Below are positions 60,191-64,000 of a DNA stretch of 64,000 nt, piece after piece. The stretch is taken from contig NC_081813.1 in NCBI RefSeq assembly GCF_030704535.1, positions 3,558,001 to 3,622,000 of the forward strand, given 5' to 3'. Under the pieces are notes generated by a model. That model made no database searches. It was not told the DNA's origin and was given only the letters and a program-made list of their open reading frames with translations. How positions within the stretch are numbered: position 1 is the first letter of the stretch; every line of letters begins with the position of its first letter. The translations under genes were made by a program, and so were the position numbers. This stretch comes from Vitis vinifera. Its lineage: Eukaryota; Streptophyta; Magnoliopsida; Vitales; Vitaceae.

Positions 60191-60816
60191 TTACGATGAG
60201 AACTCCTGTTCATAACATGTACATAGCACTTATGTAGGAATTTATAGTAAATTCTAGAGATGTAATAAACCTTTGAGGGTTACAAAGAATTCTCTTAGAG
60301 CCCTATAAATAGGTGGTGACCTTATTTGGTCGAGGCACCAAGCCCTTGAGCTTCCAAAAGTATTATAAGGCTTTTGAGCAATAAAAGCTTTCATTCTTTA
60401 AGGGTGCTTCCTTTGTTCTTCTCAAGTTTTTGAATCATGTAGCTTAGTGAGATCAGAACGAGAGGAAGGCTAGCTGACTTAAAAACTTCAAGCAAGTTGA
60501 GTGTCTAAGTGCCATTCGTAAGATTGCTTATGAAACACAAGTCTGTGGCATGCCACTGCCCTTTGTAGCAGGTAGAAGTGTTAAGGACATATTTATTCAC
60601 CCAGCAAAAGTAATGGAACAGTGATTTGGATGAAAAAATAGAGACCTTGAGAAGATGTTAAAATTAAAAGGTAGTCACTCGAAGTCTTGGACAATTTTTT
60701 AACTCTTACAAGAAGCAAGCATAAGGGATTTCCTTGAACTAGCAACATGTTTATGATCCCACAAATTAGGCACCAAATCAACTTCTTTTGGACCATCTGT
60801 TTTTGACGCATATTTT
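60191..60816. other. Spacer and 3' UTR of the ankyrin/PGG gene
   Basis: The part next to 60816 should be the 3' UTR of the minus-strand ankyrin gene. 60295-60560 resembles retroelement-derived sequence (AGCCCTATAAATAGG...). The minus frame 60593-60811 is not convincing. Confidence 0.45.
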
Positions 60817-63374
60817 TTAGTACACATGATATCCTAGTCCTAGGCGCCTGGCACTATCAACATCAGAGTAACTGGATAATGTGACATCTTCAGATTTGTC
60901 ATCAGCAGCCGCCCCTGCCTCTTCTATTTCTTTCATTGCTTTCCACTTGGTATGCTTTTCTCTCCAGTGACCGGATGATGTGATAACTTCAAATTTGTCA
61001 GCAGCAGCCTCTGCCTCTTCTATTTCTTTCTTCCCTTTTGACTTTGTATGTTTTTCTCTCCTCGTCTTCAACTTCATTAACCAGTGTCTTACCAACACTA
61101 GGCCTAGATAAACAAAAATAGTTCCCACTGTTCCAACAGAGAAACAGAATACAACTTCAAGTGTCCATGTGGTTCCCCTATCATGTGGTATAATCACCCA
61201 TGTCGCTGCAACATAAGCTGTAGCCATGGATGATACTGCCACCCACATGATTTTGTGAGCAACCACCAGAAGCCTTACCAGTGGTTTTCTCTGGAAGGGG
61301 ATGATACTGACTAGGACTATGACAATGCAGAGGGATGAGAACAATGCAATGTTGTTGCTTATCATGAAGACCTTAAAAGATGTTGTTCTGCCTACCGTGG
61401 ACTTCCCTTTCATTGGTCCTTCCTGGTAGACACCGCCAGGAGGGCTTATGCCTGCTGTGAAAGTAACCGTGGCGATCAAAACTGCGACTAGTATAATTGT
61501 GTTCCTGGCATTTTGAAGCGCTTCTTTGTATATTTCATTTTGCCTATTCTGGCGAACTTTGTGAAGCTCAAGTAGATCTCTCCTGTGTCTTTGACTGAGA
61601 TGCTTGTGTCTACACAAACAGCTTGAGGAATACCTTGTTCTATTCGACAAGGCTGGCCGCAGTTCAGACTGATTATCATCCTGAATTTCAGATTTCTCTT
61701 CAACTTGATGGTTGAGAAAATCAACACCAGAATTCATTTCAATGTATAATGCAGGCAAGTGCCCTGTTGTGTGATTGTCAAGTTTGTCATCTGTAGACAA
61801 TTCGAACCGGCTTTGTGAGTGTGTCCCAGATTCCAAAGGAATTTTGAGTTCTTCATCACGTACATCTTCAGGTCTTTCCTCATGTGCCAGAGGCTGGGGA
61901 CTTGTTCGCTCAATCACTGGCACTGGCATAAGAGACGATAATTCAATGCTCCTTTTACCATTGGCTTTCTCTATGATCATGTCTTTAAGATGTTTGTTTT
62001 TTGAACTGCTTCCAGCCTGGTCGAGGATGTCAAGAACGGTATGCCCTCCAGAGTTCCTGAAATTGATCTCCACCCTTGTTTTATTGATGATGTAGTCTGC
62101 TAGCTGGAATAAATTGAGACAAAAGAGTTCTTAGAATATGCTCACGCATAATGAAATGGTCCAAGATGTATTCCAGCAGTTAATCAAATAGGCAGCATCG
62201 AATATTTTGTTATTATATGATTTGTAATTCTTGAGACTTGATAACACAGAAATCTGAAATAGTCATGGAAATCACTTGTCTTTGATCAGTCTGCAGTAAA
62301 ACAATTGTGTATATGTGCATATGTTTGGCTATATGAAAGATCTTTACCCGATGGCGCCCTGCAGAGGCTGCGAGATGTAAGATGGTGTTACCACTTTTGT
62401 CAGGTTGGTGAAAGAGATCCGTGTCACCAAAATTCTGTGCCAACCATACAAAGGCATTGAATCGGTTGAATCTTACTGCAAGGTGAAAGACGGTCTCTCC
62501 CTCTCTTGTGAGAAGTTGAAAAGAAGCGGGAACCATCGCTAGGAATTCCTCAAGGATTGCATCTTTGGCATTCATGGCCGCCAAGTGCAGTGGTGTATAA
62601 CCATTGTTATCAAATTTCACTGCAAGACCCGGGTCAAGCCCTAGAAGCATTTTTGTTATCTCCAGATTGTCCCCACTACAAGCGTAGTGCAATGCTGAAA
62701 GTCCCATGTCGTCAGTCTTTGGAGCAAAATTCGGGCATACCTCCAATATTCTTCTAGCAACATCTGCAATATAGCTTCTGAATTTAATACTATATATATA
62801 TATATATACATGTAGATTTTGGTTGAGCAATAGAAACTATTCACTGAAATGAGCTCTTCAAATGATTTAAACAGAAATCTCAGCAAACAAATTAAGATCT
62901 TGATGTAATGAAAGTTTGGAACCTACATGTGTGCCCTCTTGATACAGCGACATGAAGACAATTCATATCCGGATTGTCTTCCTCGAATTCCACCATCCAG
63001 GGTTGTTTCAAAATGAGCTCCACTACGTGAGGATGCCCGTTGTGGCAAGCTAAGAAAAGTGGGCTCTGGTCTTCATTGTTGAGCGCGCAACCAAGCCAGG
63101 GATTGGCGTCTAATAGCAGCATGACCACCTTGGCGTTTCCATTCCGGCAAGCTTCATGCAATGGAGTCTCTCCCTTTTTATTACGGGCCTCAACCATTCT
63201 GGGATGCAGCCTGATAATTTCCAGCACTAATTCGCCATGTCCAAACCTTGAAGCCAGGTGTAACACGGTGCTCTTAGATTTAGCCGTTGTCTCAAAGGCA
63301 TATCCTTCATTAATTAGCTGAATGAAGGCGGGCTTGTCGTTGGTTGCAATAGCCTTGAAAAGCGAGGTTCTCAT
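60817..63374 (-). CDS. Ankyrin-repeat protein with PGG domain (ACD6/ITN1-type), 3 exons
   Basis: Multi-pass membrane protein of the plant ankyrin/PGG family, whose members (ACD6, ITN1, BDA1) act in defence or salt and ABA signalling at membranes. Exons on the minus strand: 63374-62927, 62763-62348, 62103-60817; all introns GT-AG, total 716 aa. Start chosen at the first in-frame ATG (63374, MRTSLFKAIATND); the frame is open further upstream without ATG. Ankyrin repeats ~35-285 (STVLHLASRFGHGELV, GETPLHEACRNGNAKVV, QSPLFLACHNGHPHVV, NCLHVAVSRGHT, LSALHYACSGDNLEI, YTPLHLAAMNAKDAI, ETVFHLAVRFNRFNA, NTILHLAASAGRHR). PGG domain with PPGGV at ~509-513 and four membrane segments (~488-507, 537-557, 573-592, 602-625). 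A long acidic linker (~320-450) precedes it. The cytosolic tail has a 32-residue duplication starting REKHTK. Confidence 0.93.
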
Positions 63375-63463
63375 TTTCTTGATTAGCGCTCTTGCTTCCT
63401 GGTGGATTCTCAGAGGAACGTCAGGAAGGAATATGAGAGCTGATGATACTCTCTGCACCTTCA

Positions 63464-63625
63464 CTAGTCCTCCAAAACTGGAAGTAAATAGGGAAACTGC
63501 CTGTGAAGTGGGAATAACAAGTCAAAAGTCTTCTTCCTAGTGTCTTCTCGGATTGCATCTATCGACTGCTTATCATCTTCAAGGAAATCATCCATCGACT
63601 TCTCAGCATCCTCTTGGAAGATCAT
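63464..63625 (-). CDS. Possible 53-codon upstream ORF of the ankyrin/PGG gene
   Basis: ATG at 63625 (MIFQEDAEKSMDDFLEDDK...) ending with TAG at 63464, 90 bp before the main ATG and in another frame. A TATAAA box on the minus strand (63653-63658) is only ~28 bp upstream, so the transcript start may fall at or after this ATG and exclude it. It could instead be decayed coding sequence from a longer first exon. Confidence 0.25.
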   Translation of the reverse strand: MIFQEDAEKSMDDFLEDDKQSIDAIREDTRKKTFDLLFPLHRQFPYLLPVLED

Positions 63626-63652
63626 TGCTCTCGCTTCAGGATGAAGTTTACA

Positions 63653-63658
63653 TTTATA
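63653..63658 (-). promoter_or_regulatory. Candidate TATA box for the ankyrin/PGG gene
   Basis: TATAAA on the minus strand (TGTATAAATG), about 280 bp upstream of the chosen start codon; inferred from motif only. Confidence 0.4.
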
Positions 63659-64000
63659 CAAGAAGGGTTACATTTTATGCCTAGGAAAAAAAATGTCCGG
63701 TTCTAAGAAGTACCACCCAAATAAAAAAAAATGTTGAGAAAAATTATTTTCTCGTAGTTGGTTTTACTATAAAAATCAAAATTAATTAAAAACTTATACA
63801 TTTTAAAATTATTTAATTTTTATATAGATAATTTTAAATAAGTGAAGAATTTTTAGCATTGTATAAAACTAATTTATCGGTTTTAAATTTATTTTTATTT
63901 TTATTTTTATATTTTATAATTTTCCTTTCTTTTACTTCTAGGTTATCTTTCTATCTCCTTTCCTTTCATTTTCTTTAAATTTTATAGAATCAAATATAGT
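63659..64000. other. AT-rich upstream region, no gene seen
   Basis: Very AT-rich, probably the distal promoter of the ankyrin/PGG gene; no distinct element recognised. Confidence 0.5.

Noticed and set aside
63375..63464. N-terminal extension of the ankyrin/PGG protein (30 codons)
   Set aside because: The frame is open but has no ATG; the segment does not look like the start of this family.

Overview
This is AT-rich plant nuclear DNA. It has intron-containing genes with GT/AG splice sites, a plant-type CC-NBS-LRR cluster, a plastid FtsH-like protein, a phytocyanin, a plant ankyrin/PGG protein, and Ty1/copia, Ty3/gypsy, L1-type LINE, TRIM and CACTA elements. The NBS-LRR N-terminus and the LINE and TRIM families look like those of grapevine (Vitis). 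That species call is recognition only and was not checked against a database.

Layout. (1) 1-13.5 kb is a tandem disease-resistance cluster. It holds two minus-strand RPS5-like CC-NBS-LRR genes, the first cut by the window edge and the second complete (6285-9131). Both sit on a duplicated ~7-kb unit that includes their upstream flanks, and older decayed flank copies lie at 5.4-5.9 and 12.8-13.6 kb. A 413-bp TRIM with intact target-site duplication (TSD) is at 12.2 kb. (2) 13.6-20 kb is a truncated minus-strand Ty3/gypsy chromovirus with one ~1.6-kb LTR, fused to the ORF1 of a LINE. (3) 20.8-34.9 kb is an 11-exon gene for FtsHi2, a plastid AAA+ protein that has lost the FtsH zinc-protease motif. 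Its fifth intron carries a 4-kb LINE that itself contains a second LINE fragment in the opposite orientation. The outer insertion duplicated the splice donor of exon 5. (4) 36.5-37.2 kb is a two-exon early-nodulin-like (phytocyanin) gene. (5) 37.5-58.6 kb is gene-poor: decayed gypsy and copia fragments and an array of ~2.7-3.3-kb units. Each unit is built around a very short minus-strand ORF for a secreted peptide. One copy is intact (59 aa, CC-x5-CC), one is a pseudogene, and one is truncated by a TA microsatellite. The units are disturbed by a CACTA element, a 0.6-kb inversion, a 1.5-kb insertion and a degenerate copia element (50.8-57.4 kb). (6) 58.9-60.2 kb is a head-to-tail array of TRIM-like LTRs. 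(7) 60.8-63.4 kb is a three-exon ankyrin-repeat/PGG membrane protein gene on the minus strand.

The cellular genes do not form a pathway. FtsHi2 is a plastid housekeeping gene, the NBS-LRRs and perhaps the ankyrin/PGG protein belong to stress or immune functions, and the phytocyanin is a cell-surface protein. The candidates for something little described are the short secreted-peptide family at 38.0, 42.7 and 48.5 kb, and the copia element whose gag start codon appears to lie inside its 5' LTR, upstream of a ~1.9-kb intron. Two reminders for the reader: multi-exon genes are given as one span with exon coordinates in the evidence, and transposon genes here are nearly all broken.
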